Origin: a virus
Virus record (IMG/VR): IMGVR_UViG_3300042914_003776
Location: 53,751 to 117,750 of that record
Length of the DNA stretch: 64,000 bases
Strand: one strand, 5' to 3'
Positions 44,755 through 52,922 of the stretch are shown in pieces. Position 1 is the stretch's first letter; each line of letters starts with the position of its first letter. Position numbers and translations under genes: made by a program. Under the pieces are notes generated by a model that made no database searches, had not been told where the DNA came from, and saw only the letters and a program-made list of their open reading frames with translations.

Positions 44755-46661
44755 TGGCAGATAAATGGCCTTTGGCAAATGGTAACTGGAGTAATGCGGC
44801 AAACTGGAATGATGGAACCAAACCTCAGTCTGGTGATGATGTTTATGCCGATGGTAAAATACTTACCATTGATGAAAATGTTAACATCGGCACAGGAACG
44901 TTGAGAACATCTCAAAGAACTGGAGGCACTACTGGCGGATCATACAGCGTGACAGCATCGGGTTTATCTATAACTGCGAATATGGACTTCTTAAGTACAG
45001 GACTTACATATTCTGGCACTGGATTACTGACAATAACCGGAAATTTATTGTACAGAGGTGCTGGAGTAACAAACTCCTCTAGTGGCACACTTACTTTGAT
45101 TGGAAATGTTTCTGGATTAAATACTGGTTATATCAATATATATGGGTTAGTTAATAGTTCCACTGGAACCGTTAATGTAATTGGTAATGTAACTGGTGGA
45201 ACAACTAATAGTGGTAGATCGGTTGTCAATTCCAATGCGAGTGGAACGATAAATGTTACAGGCACACTCAATGCAGGTGCAACAGGAAATAATACCAACG
45301 CTGTGTATTTGGATGCTGGAACAGCAAATATCACTGGAAATTGTTTTGGCGGTGGATCGGTTGCGGGGAATACTTGTTCTGCCGTGACTAATAATGGTGG
45401 TGGAGTAGTCACTATAAACGGCAATGTTACGGGTGGGCCCGGAGTAGATGCAAAAGGTGTTATCAATTCTTCTAGTGGGACGGTAATAATTACAGGCAAT
45501 GCAACAGGTGGTAGTGGGTCTACGGCATACGGCGCAAGCAATCAATCTATAGGGGTATTGCGAGTTTACGGTGCTGCAATTGGTAACGATCACGGGCTAG
45601 GTTTTTCAACCAATAATGGTAATGCAGGGGTTTTCGGTTACGGGATCAATACGGGCACAGTGCAAGCTACTACCACGGTGCGAGCTATTCAGTATGGAGC
45701 AAAAGGTCAATCTCCAACAATTGGTTTAGTGCAGTTAGACACGACGGTTTTAGCCAACAGTTTCGCCAAGTTCCGTACTGCCCCAACATCATTTACTGAA
45801 TACACCTTCGGCCCTCCTGAAAATATCGGCGGTCAGCCAGCAGCGTCTAATGTGCGATTGGGTACGGTCTACAACTTCGGCAACACCACTGGAACATGCG
45901 CAGTTCCGCCTTCCGGCTCTGTTGCTTTGGGCGTACCTGTCGATAATACAACGGGAACAGCTATATTAACAGCCGCAGACTTTAATAATATTTTATCTAG
46001 CGCTCTTCAGCCAAATGGTCCTATCGTAGTAGAAAGAAGCAAAGAAGACACTAACGGTATTACATTCTCATGGCCCGTATCTGGGGCTACTATTTCTGGT
46101 CAAGTAAGCAAAAATAATGGGGCTTACGTTAATACGGCCGGGGCTATTACTTTCTTACGTACAGACGGGACACGCCACTATTATATACTGGCATACAATG
46201 CAGCAGATCGCCCGGCGGCAGAAGGTACGGCCCGGTATAAACTGACAGACGGAACTTATACTAAATATTTCACCCTTAGAGTTGAGCCTTCTTATGTGGC
46301 TAATGTAAGTGTTACGCCCGGCTTTGTAACTCAAGAAGATATACCAAATAAAAATAATTTAGAAATTTTTACCTCCGAACAAGACAATATTACAGTTAAT
46401 ATATATGAGTCGGATGGATATACGCCACTTAGCTTGACCGGAGTTACCCCGGAATTTAGGGTTTCCGACCTTAATGATATTCTTCTTTATACAATAACTT
46501 CGGGGAATATTACTGTGGGTGGCCCGGACAATAATCAGATTACATTCGCTAAAACTCTTCTTACCACAGATGATTTTGAGGGTAAGTGGAGCCTGCGAGA
46601 CATGGCGACCAATGCTAAAGTTTTAAGCACCGGCAGATTTAAAGTAACATATGCACCATAG
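44754..46661 (+). CDS. Beta-helix-like adhesin B (635 aa)
   Basis: MADKWPLANGNWSNAANWND mirrors the start of 43066-44754; repeats such as TVNVIGNVTGGTTNSGRSVV and VTINGNVTGGPGVDAKGVIN form the predicted helix. YLRTDGTRHYYILAYNAADR domain is shared. The C-terminus differs: DNITVNIYESDGYTPLSLTG and FRVSDLNDILLYTI, a small beta domain like the N-terminal domain of BppU-type baseplate proteins. TAATG overlap with A. Confidence 0.75.
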   Translation: MADKWPLANGNWSNAANWNDGTKPQSGDDVYADGKILTIDENVNIGTGTLRTSQRTGGTTGGSYSVTASGLSITANMDFLSTGLTYSGTGLLTITGNLLYRGAGVTNSSSGTLTLIGNVSGLNTGYINIYGLVNSSTGTVNVIGNVTGGTTNSGRSVVNSNASGTINVTGTLNAGATGNNTNAVYLDAGTANITGNCFGGGSVAGNTCSAVTNNGGGVVTINGNVTGGPGVDAKGVINSSSGTVIITGNATGGSGSTAYGASNQSIGVLRVYGAAIGNDHGLGFSTNNGNAGVFGYGINTGTVQATTTVRAIQYGAKGQSPTIGLVQLDTTVLANSFAKFRTAPTSFTEYTFGPPENIGGQPAASNVRLGTVYNFGNTTGTCAVPPSGSVALGVPVDNTTGTAILTAADFNNILSSALQPNGPIVVERSKEDTNGITFSWPVSGATISGQVSKNNGAYVNTAGAITFLRTDGTRHYYILAYNAADRPAAEGTARYKLTDGTYTKYFTLRVEPSYVANVSVTPGFVTQEDIPNKNNLEIFTSEQDNITVNIYESDGYTPLSLTGVTPEFRVSDLNDILLYTITSGNITVGGPDNNQITFAKTLLTTDDFEGKWSLRDMATNAKVLSTGRFKVTYAP

Positions 46662-46670
46662 GAGTATATA

Positions 46671-46997
46671 ATGGAAATTAAAGTAGAACTTACGCAAGAG
46701 CAACTTTGGGGTGTACACTACGTACTACAATATGTGGTAAACCCGCCTATTATCAAAGAAAACGAGCAGATTACAGAACAAAATAAAGATAAGCCAGTTG
46801 AAGAACAGGCTGCTCTAAAAAATCTTCACACCGAAGAAAGCTATATTCAATTTGTTGTTGGTATGGCTACTGATGATTATTATAAGCAGCTATTAAAGTT
46901 TAAAGAAGATAATGCTTTAAAGATGTTTAATAGTTTATCGGATCAAGAAAAGCTTGCGCTTGTTGCGCAGCTTCAAATTCCAGACGTAGTTAAGTAA
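46671..46997 (+). CDS. Hypothetical 108-residue helical protein
   Basis: MEIKVELTQEQLWGVHYVLQ, then helical KNLHTEESYIQFVVGMATDD and LSDQEKLALVAQLQIP. AGGAG before the ATG. Small soluble helical protein in the adhesin-to-connector interval; not recognised. Confidence 0.65.
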   Translation: MEIKVELTQEQLWGVHYVLQYVVNPPIIKENEQITEQNKDKPVEEQAALKNLHTEESYIQFVVGMATDDYYKQLLKFKEDNALKMFNSLSDQEKLALVAQLQIPDVVK

Positions 46998-47008
46998 AGG
47001 AGAAATGG

Positions 47009-47161
47009 ATGGTAGTTTTAGAACTAACTAAAGAAGAAGCACAACAGCTATTAGAACTTTTGGACGTTGCCACTAAGGCCGGGGGCTTGCAAGTAGCACA
47101 GGCTGCTTTACCTCTAGCCGGTAAGCTAGTACAGGCTTCACAAGAGAAGAAAGATGGATAG
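47009..47161 (+). CDS. Small helical protein (50 aa)
   Basis: MVVLELTKEEAQQLLELLDV then ATKAGGLQVAQAALPLAGKL: amphipathic helices. AAAGGAG six bases before the second of two close ATGs (47009); the first (47005) gives an eight-codon frame. Stop overlaps the next start (ATGGATAG). Confidence 0.6.
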   Translation: MVVLELTKEEAQQLLELLDVATKAGGLQVAQAALPLAGKLVQASQEKKDG

Positions 47162-47372
47162 ATTTTCCCATTTTCAGGTAGCTTGTAGTAGATTTGTCAA
47201 CACCATATTTCTTGGTGATTATGATGAAATGTTGTCTTCTAGGGTTTACCGGGAAAGAAACTGGTTTGGTATGTTTATTATCGATACCATTTTCTTTTGG
47301 GAAAAGAATCATTGCCGGGCCAATTACGAGTGGGAGCTAGAGGAAAAAAAGAAATGTTCAATTTTTCATTAA
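47154..47372 (+). CDS. Conserved small phage protein, NHCR type (72 aa)
   Basis: MDRFSHFQVACSRFVNTIFL, GDYDEMLSSRVYRERNWFG, then IDTIFFWEKNHCRANYEWEL. The pattern GD.DE.LSSR.YR...G...ID..FFW..NHCR..YE.E is familiar from short proteins in many phages, often in lysis or tail regions; function unknown. Overlaps both neighbours. Confidence 0.72.
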   Translation: MDRFSHFQVACSRFVNTIFLGDYDEMLSSRVYRERNWFGMFIIDTIFFWEKNHCRANYEWELEEKKKCSIFH

Positions 47373-47872
47373 ATTCTTCTATATTTGAACCGTTTAATCA
47401 AGCGGCCCAGCTTCTTTTTGAGAGAAAAGCCACGTTGGTATTTCCTGAAAAAAGAGAAGAATGTCCAAATTGTTATCTAAATACCTTTGGAACAAAGACC
47501 CGCTCTGTGAGTATATACAAGCAGGGCGGTCCTTATCCGTTCGATGACGGTATGCCTTGCCCATATTGTGAAGGTAAAGGATATAAGCAAGTAGAATTGA
47601 GTGAAACCATTCCCATTCAAATACTTTGGGAAGTTCAGTCTTACTATAAAAAAATGCTACCGATAGAGATTCAACAGGGTTCGATTCAAACTATCGCCCG
47701 GTCTATTTATGCACCCAAGCTAGAAATGGCTAAATACTTAATACCTAATGATGGTGGCATAGAAAATTTAGACATTAAAAAATACGAAAGATTAACTCCA
47801 ATGTACCCTCTGGGCTTTAAAGATAACCCGGTAAAATATATGGTACATTTCTGGAAACAAAATGGTTCTTAA
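47354..47872 (+). CDS. Zinc-binding connector-region protein (172 aa)
   Basis: I start at 47354 (MFNFSLNSSIFEPFNQAAQL, AGGA site) rather than 47297. Two CxxC pairs (CPNC, about 36-39; CPYCEGKGY, about 70-78) form a DnaJ-like zinc site. Then VELSETIPIQILWEVQSYY and KYERLTPMYPLGFKDN. Neighbours are neck/tail genes; similar CxxC proteins occur between capsid and tail genes in other phages. Confidence 0.68.
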   Translation: MFNFSLNSSIFEPFNQAAQLLFERKATLVFPEKREECPNCYLNTFGTKTRSVSIYKQGGPYPFDDGMPCPYCEGKGYKQVELSETIPIQILWEVQSYYKKMLPIEIQQGSIQTIARSIYAPKLEMAKYLIPNDGGIENLDIKKYERLTPMYPLGFKDNPVKYMVHFWKQNGS

Positions 47873-48479
47873 AATTTTTCTTACCGAAAGTGATGCTAGA
47901 ATAGAGGCCAAAATATTAAGGGCCATTTCGGAAGAAGCAAATCTAAGTTTTCCTAAAAAAGCTAATTTAATAACTAATATATTCTCCCGGTCGGCCTATG
48001 ATGCTATCTTGGGTTGCCCAGAAATGATTTCTGTTAGTAGCGGCCTGTTAAAAATAGATTTTGGCTTGAACTTTGACCCCGTTGCCGCTATAGCAAATGC
48101 CGTAGCTCAAAGTATAATTATAAAGTTTAAACCATTTAATATTAAACTAACTTCGGGCGGCTATAATATTCGTGTTCAACCTCTGGACTATTTAAATCTT
48201 TTATCTTTACCAGAGGCCGTAGTTATAACCGAAAAAGGGGTTTCGCTGCCTTGGCTAGATTGGCTTCTAACTTATGGAGACAGCATTATAATAGCTGATT
48301 TTGGTGTAAAATACAGTACGGGCAAGGGTAGAGCGGGCGGCGGATATATGTTACCTACAGAGAGGCCATTTAGTGTTAATGCCGCATATTCTGGAACCGT
48401 AGATGATAATTTTATCACTAGGGCTATCATGAATCAAATTCCTAGCATAGAACAAGATTTAATTAAGGCGTTAAAATGA
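47862..48479 (+). CDS. Head-tail connector / neck protein (205 aa)
   Basis: MVLKIFLTESDARIEAKILR, then FSRSAYDAILGCPEMISVSS, IKFKPFNIKLTSGGYNIRVQ, SLPWLDWLLTYGDSIIIADF and a basic/aromatic strand. The SAYD..L..(C)PE.....S.G.L....G pattern and PWLDWLLTYG are seen in neck proteins of myo- and siphophages. Overlaps both neighbours. Confidence 0.7.
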   Translation: MVLKIFLTESDARIEAKILRAISEEANLSFPKKANLITNIFSRSAYDAILGCPEMISVSSGLLKIDFGLNFDPVAAIANAVAQSIIIKFKPFNIKLTSGGYNIRVQPLDYLNLLSLPEAVVITEKGVSLPWLDWLLTYGDSIIIADFGVKYSTGKGRAGGGYMLPTERPFSVNAAYSGTVDDNFITRAIMNQIPSIEQDLIKALK

Positions 48480-49417
48480 ACGATTTAGTAGGTTTTAATA
48501 AATCACAAGAACCCTCAATAAGTAATATCCTACTAGATAATTTCATTAACTTATATGACTGGGGCTTTCTAGATAAAGGCGGTTTTGTAAATAATAATAT
48601 ACCATCGTCAGGAATGTACGGTGGAGAAAAAACAAGACTTAGGCCAGTTCAAGACCCTAACTATACCACCGGGCAGGTATGGCAAGCCCACAGGCCAAAC
48701 TGGGTGTGGGAAACGGGAGTATCTGTAGGTTCTCCGATAAACATTAGTGGAGTTTTTGTTACCGGCGTTTTCAGACCTGTAGGCAATACTACCCAACCAT
48801 ATCATATTGATTATGTTAACGGCCGGGTCGTATTTAATAGTCCCATTTCTGTTTCGTCAAATGTAAGAATTGAATATTCCAGCAAGTGGATTAATGTTAT
48901 CCCGGCTCAGGGCGTACCGTGGTTCCGAGAGATTCAGCAGGGCTCACAAAGAGCGGCAGGACAGTTTGAGTATTTTGCCTCTGGTAACTGGGCCCAGCTA
49001 GGACAGACCCGTGTTCCTTTGCCCACAATAGCCATAGATGTGTCGCCCCCAGCCAGCTTAAAACCTTTCCAGTTGGGCGGAGGGCAGTGGGTTAATAATG
49101 ATATACTGTTCCACGTAGTTGCTGAAAATGAGTGGGAATGTACCAATATTTTAGATAAAATTATTTATCAAAACGATAGAACGATTAGCCTTTATGATGT
49201 TGATCAGTCAATTAGGTCTGGCGTGGCACCACTAGATTATAGAAACTCGCTAACGCCCGGCGCCTTGCCTAGTGGCTTATATCCTAATTTAATAAATAAA
49301 TTTAAATATTTAGACTGTTATATAAAAGATTCAAAATTAACCGGTAAAGTAACACAACTTTCGCCCGATTTATATGTGGGAACCGTTAGATGTACTACAG
49401 AAACGAGACCAATATAG
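48476..49417 (+). CDS. Tail completion / terminator-region protein (313 aa)
   Basis: NILLDNFINLYDWGFLDKGG, then RPNWVWETGVSVGSPINISG, YHIDYVNGRVVFNSPISVSS and FHVVAENEWECTNILDKIIY. Aromatic beta protein between neck and tail-tube genes; similar LLD.I..FF.WG.LDKGG proteins occur there in T4-like and other phages. TAAAATGA overlap with the previous gene. Confidence 0.66.
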   Translation: MNDLVGFNKSQEPSISNILLDNFINLYDWGFLDKGGFVNNNIPSSGMYGGEKTRLRPVQDPNYTTGQVWQAHRPNWVWETGVSVGSPINISGVFVTGVFRPVGNTTQPYHIDYVNGRVVFNSPISVSSNVRIEYSSKWINVIPAQGVPWFREIQQGSQRAAGQFEYFASGNWAQLGQTRVPLPTIAIDVSPPASLKPFQLGGGQWVNNDILFHVVAENEWECTNILDKIIYQNDRTISLYDVDQSIRSGVAPLDYRNSLTPGALPSGLYPNLINKFKYLDCYIKDSKLTGKVTQLSPDLYVGTVRCTTETRPI

Positions 49418-49438
49418 TTTTTGTGTATATTTTTATAC
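49417..49438 (+). promoter_or_regulatory. Late-type promoter motif
   Basis: GTTTTTGTGTATATTTTTATA directly after the stop of 48476-49417 and before the tail-tube gene. Confidence 0.5.
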
Positions 49439-49475
49439 CAAGCCTATAGGTTTTTAAACATGGGAGTTAACTCAA

Positions 49476-50516
49476 ATGCCAAATAATAGAATATTTTATG
49501 CTTGTCAAGCGGTGGCCATCGCTAAGACAGGCTGGAGCAGTGGAGCCGAATTTAAGATCATGAAAGGTGTTCAGTCTGTCGGCCTGAATACTAATTTTAC
49601 ACTAGAGCAGGTTTTCGAGCTGGGGCAAGTAGAGCTTTATGCTAACGAAGAAGAAATTGCAGAAGTAGAAGTAACCATTGAAAAAGTTATCGATGGTGAA
49701 CCTTTGCTTTATTTGCAAGCTGTTGGTAATATTGGTAAGACAAGTATCGTGGGAGCATCTAATAGTCGTGCTGACGTTTACTTAGCTATTTACGAAGATA
49801 ATATTACCGGTATTGCTGCTCAGACGCCCGGTAGTGTTGTAATGTGCTCTGGTATGTTTGTAAGTTCTGTTTCTTACACCTATCCAGTAGATGGTAATGC
49901 TACTGAGTCCCTCACTCTGGTAGGAAATGAAAAAGTATGGAATAACCAAGTTCCAACTATTGTAGCTAATGCTATTACTAAATTTGTTGAAGATAATACT
50001 GAAGACAACGATTTTGATGGCACTGACTTTCCGGTTTCTGGTATTGTTCGTCGAGCAAGAGTGAATATTCCACAATGCATTATTCCGCCAGAAGTTTGTA
50101 CCCAAAGACATCAAGGCGTTACTACTGTTGGAGCATCAACATTCCCTAATAGCGGTATTCAAAGTATTACTATTAGTGCCGACTTCGGTAGAGAAAACCA
50201 GTTGGAATTGGGTCGATTTGGTCCATACAATCGATATGCAACATTCCCATTCGAAGTTACTTGCGAGTTTGAAGTTAATGCAACTTCAGGCGATTTAATC
50301 TCGGTATCTGGTTTCGGTAGAAACTTAACCGATAGGTCAATCGTGATTCGTGACTTGGCGGGAACAGTGATTAACTTGGGCGGTAAGAATAGATTGACTT
50401 CTATCGCTTACAGCGGTGGAGATACTGGTGGTGGTATTGCTACTATCACTTATTCTTACTCAACATATAATTCATTGAATGTTGATCATGGTGGTGTTAA
50501 TGCAACGTATTACTAA
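49476..50516 (+). CDS. Major tail tube protein (346 aa)
   Basis: RIFYACQAVAIAKTGWSSGA, VGLNTNFTLEQVFELGQVEL (typical LEQVFELGQ..LYE/N of tube proteins), VEVTIEKVIDGEPLLYLQAV, SGMFVSSVSYTYPVDGNATE and ESLTLVGNEKVW. The central half repeats the fold (SADFGRENQLELGRFGPYNR, FEVTCEFEVNATSGD). Polymerises into the tail tube through which DNA passes. Own late-type motif upstream fits high expression. Confidence 0.82.
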   Translation: MPNNRIFYACQAVAIAKTGWSSGAEFKIMKGVQSVGLNTNFTLEQVFELGQVELYANEEEIAEVEVTIEKVIDGEPLLYLQAVGNIGKTSIVGASNSRADVYLAIYEDNITGIAAQTPGSVVMCSGMFVSSVSYTYPVDGNATESLTLVGNEKVWNNQVPTIVANAITKFVEDNTEDNDFDGTDFPVSGIVRRARVNIPQCIIPPEVCTQRHQGVTTVGASTFPNSGIQSITISADFGRENQLELGRFGPYNRYATFPFEVTCEFEVNATSGDLISVSGFGRNLTDRSIVIRDLAGTVINLGGKNRLTSIAYSGGDTGGGIATITYSYSTYNSLNVDHGGVNATYY

Positions 50517-50556
50517 TCTGCGATAGCCATTAGGCGAGTAGATTTAGGACTTTAGG

Positions 50557-51600
50557 ATGGTTTTGGAAAATAAAATAAACAGTTTACTATATAGAATTAT
50601 AAAAGGCCGCTTACGCCTGAGCGTGGGCGGTCTTTCTTTAATTATACAAGAACCAAATTCTGATTTAATAGAAGAATCTTATGAAGTATATGAATCTGTT
50701 TACAACGAACACTACGGAAACGGTGACTGGGTAGAAGATGAATTAAAACAACATCTTGTAGAACAAGGACTTTGGACACCACTAGACGATAAAGAAATAG
50801 AAAAAATAAATAAAGAAATTGAAGACATAAAAGTAGAATGTTTTCAGAATTTTTTTAAAACCCGGGAATTGGTTCAGTTAAAAAGAAAAATTTTATTAAA
50901 ACAAGAATCGGCCAGCGAGATATTGGGCCGTAAACATTCTTTAGATCATTTATGTTGTGAGAATGCGGCAGAAATGACCCGGCAAAACTGGCTACTCTCT
51001 AAAAGCTGTTTTTATAAAAACTGGGAGCCCATAGACTGGACAAATATTAACTTTAGTAAAATTATGGATTTTTATAAAGAAAATATTATTGATCACTCTA
51101 CTATCAGAAAGATTGCCCGGGGAAATGTTTGGCGCACCATCTGGGTTTCTAGCAAAAAGATAGACCTCTTCGATAGGCCCGGTATTGATTTAACTAGAGA
51201 CCAGCTTACTCTTTGTTCTTATTCAAATATGTATGACTCTGTCTACGAGAATCCTGAAAGCCCTAATGAAAAAATTATTGAGGATGACGATTGTCTAGAC
51301 GGTTGGTTTATATTCCAAAGACGCAAGCACGAAAAAGATAAAAAGCTTCAAGAGACCGAAAATCTTATTGCTAATCCTAAAATTAAAAACGCCAAAGAAG
51401 TTTTTGTTATGGCAAAAAATAAACAAGAGGCTGAATCCATTAATGATTTAAACAATGAATTATCAAAAGCGATTGTAGCCCAAAGGAAGAATATTATTAA
51501 AGAAAAAGGTTCTGCAAAAGATACTGATTTCTTTGATGTACAGACAGATTTACAGATGGAAAGGCATCAGGCATTTATGAATAAAATGAAAGGAAGATAA
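50557..51600 (+). CDS. Tail assembly protein candidate (347 aa)
   Basis: MVLENKINSLLYRIIKGRLR, IIQEPNSDLIEESYEVYESV and ALLT..-like helical segments, LGRKHSLDHLCCENAAEMTR, QLTLCSYSNMYDSVYENPES and a Lys-rich helical C-terminus (VFVMAKNKQEAESINDLNNE). Located between tube and tape measure, where assembly chaperones or their equivalents lie; similar IK.P..GLLE...Y.E.YD..L proteins occur in cyanophage-like tails. Assigned from position and pattern. Confidence 0.62.
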   Translation: MVLENKINSLLYRIIKGRLRLSVGGLSLIIQEPNSDLIEESYEVYESVYNEHYGNGDWVEDELKQHLVEQGLWTPLDDKEIEKINKEIEDIKVECFQNFFKTRELVQLKRKILLKQESASEILGRKHSLDHLCCENAAEMTRQNWLLSKSCFYKNWEPIDWTNINFSKIMDFYKENIIDHSTIRKIARGNVWRTIWVSSKKIDLFDRPGIDLTRDQLTLCSYSNMYDSVYENPESPNEKIIEDDDCLDGWFIFQRRKHEKDKKLQETENLIANPKIKNAKEVFVMAKNKQEAESINDLNNELSKAIVAQRKNIIKEKGSAKDTDFFDVQTDLQMERHQAFMNKMKGR

Positions 51601-51944
51601 TGGACGATTTTGATGAAATGTTAAAAGTGTCTTTAGAGCGAAAAAGACTAAAAGAGGAAGGGTTAAAGGATGTTTCAAAAAACAAACTTTATCAAGTATC
51701 AAAAAAGAAAATTTTGACTACTATGATTGGGGCCCTAGATTCTATAGAAAAGAATTTTGGTTTTTTGTGGAGCGATTCTGAAAATATGACATCGCAGCAA
51801 AAACAAATGCGTTCGATTTATGACCAAATCCGTTCTGAAATTTTAGATAAGGGAAATACCCAAATCAGAAATTTAGAAGCAGAGTTTTCTAATTATGATA
51901 TTGTTTTTAGAAAATATAATACAGTTATTCCGTTTAAGAAGTAG
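51600..51944 (+). CDS. Hypothetical helical protein, tail region (114 aa)
   Basis: MDDFDEMLKVSLERKRLKEE, then ILTTMIGALDSIEKNFGFLW and a helical rest (QKQMRSIYDQIRSEILDKGN). One-base overlap with the previous gene (TAATGG). No frameshift site seen. Perhaps the second tail-assembly protein. Confidence 0.65.
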   Translation: MDDFDEMLKVSLERKRLKEEGLKDVSKNKLYQVSKKKILTTMIGALDSIEKNFGFLWSDSENMTSQQKQMRSIYDQIRSEILDKGNTQIRNLEAEFSNYDIVFRKYNTVIPFKK

Positions 51945-51957
51945 GAGAGGATAAAAG

Positions 51958-52836
51958 ATGGCAAAAGTAGAAACAGTTAAGAGTAAAGATTTAAGTGGCG
52001 CAGAAGTTGTTCTTGTTGTAAAGTCGCCTTCGCCAAAAAATTTCAGAGATGCACAAGTTATTTACAATAAAGCTCTCAGAACAGCCTTGGAAGGTGGTTC
52101 TATTTTAAGACGCAAGCTTAATGAGTTCTTGACCGAACAAAAAGTTTGGGATTCTGATAAAGAAAATAATTATCAAAAAATCCTAAAGGAAATTTCGGAT
52201 CACGAAGACACAATTAAGGCTGGGGGTATTTCTCTCAAAAGAGCCAAAGAAGTGGCTCTAGAGCTTAGGGACTTGCGATTAAAGCTAAGAGAGCTATTGT
52301 CAGAGCGACAAACTTATGATGCTACTACGGCAGAAGGTCAAGCTGATAATACTCAGTTTAATTTTTTGGTTTCTGTCTGCACATTTAAGGAGGATGGAAA
52401 TTCTCTAATGTGGTCTAAGCTAGAAGATTATGACAATTCCCGAGAGCCCTATGCCGCAGACGCCGCATCCACGCTCGCTAAGATGATTTATGATCTTGAT
52501 CCAGATTACGACAATAATTTGGTAGAAAACAAATTCTTGAAAAAGTTCAAGTTCGTGCGAGATGACTTGCGATTGGTTAATAAGGATGGCCACCTAATTG
52601 ATGAAGATGGTCGTCTGATTAACGAAAACGGTCGATTTGTAGCCTACCGAGAAGATGGAACTCAGTATTTTGTTAATCGTGACGGCGAAGAAGTCGATGA
52701 AAGCGGAGAAAAGAAAATTACCGTATTGCCATTTTTGGATGATGATGGAAACCCTATCGTAGAAGAAACGGTAGCCTCAGCATCAGAGCCAGAAAAGGTA
52801 GAAGAAAAAACGCAAGATGAACCAGAAAATGTGTAA
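51958..52836 (+). CDS. Tail assembly chaperone-like protein with short repeats (292 aa)
   Basis: LVVKSPSPKNFRDAQVIYNK (N-terminal pattern of tail chaperone-type proteins), then a helical linker, WSKLEDYDNSREPYAADAAS and LAKMIYDLDPDYDNNLVENK. Residues about 205-245 contain four imperfect repeats of (L/F)-(I/V)-x-(K/E)-(D/N)-G. Acidic tail. Directly before the tape measure gene. Confidence 0.68.
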   Translation: MAKVETVKSKDLSGAEVVLVVKSPSPKNFRDAQVIYNKALRTALEGGSILRRKLNEFLTEQKVWDSDKENNYQKILKEISDHEDTIKAGGISLKRAKEVALELRDLRLKLRELLSERQTYDATTAEGQADNTQFNFLVSVCTFKEDGNSLMWSKLEDYDNSREPYAADAASTLAKMIYDLDPDYDNNLVENKFLKKFKFVRDDLRLVNKDGHLIDEDGRLINENGRFVAYREDGTQYFVNRDGEEVDESGEKKITVLPFLDDDGNPIVEETVASASEPEKVEEKTQDEPENV

Positions 52837-52842
52837 TTAATA
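52828..52842 (+). promoter_or_regulatory. Late-type promoter motif
   Basis: AAATGTGTAATTAATAG overlapping the stop of 51958-52836; compare GGTGTAATTAG at 27920 and TGTGTAATCC at 42054. Confidence 0.4.
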
Positions 52843-52857
52843 GCGGGGATAGTGTGT

Positions 52858-52908
52858 TTTGTAGGGCAGTCCATGTATAGGTATTATATGTGGTCTGCCT
52901 TTTTTTAT
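52858..52908 (+). terminator. Hairpin-plus-T terminator before the tape measure gene
   Basis: GGGCAGTCCA..TGTGGTCTGCC with seven following T. It may partly end or attenuate transcription entering the tape measure gene. Confidence 0.65.
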
Positions 52909-52922
52909 AGGAAGAAAAAACA

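Noticed and set aside
50557-51944. Programmed frameshift between two tail assembly chaperone genes
   Set aside because: Genes meet in a simple TAATG overlap and no slippery heptamer is visible at the junction.
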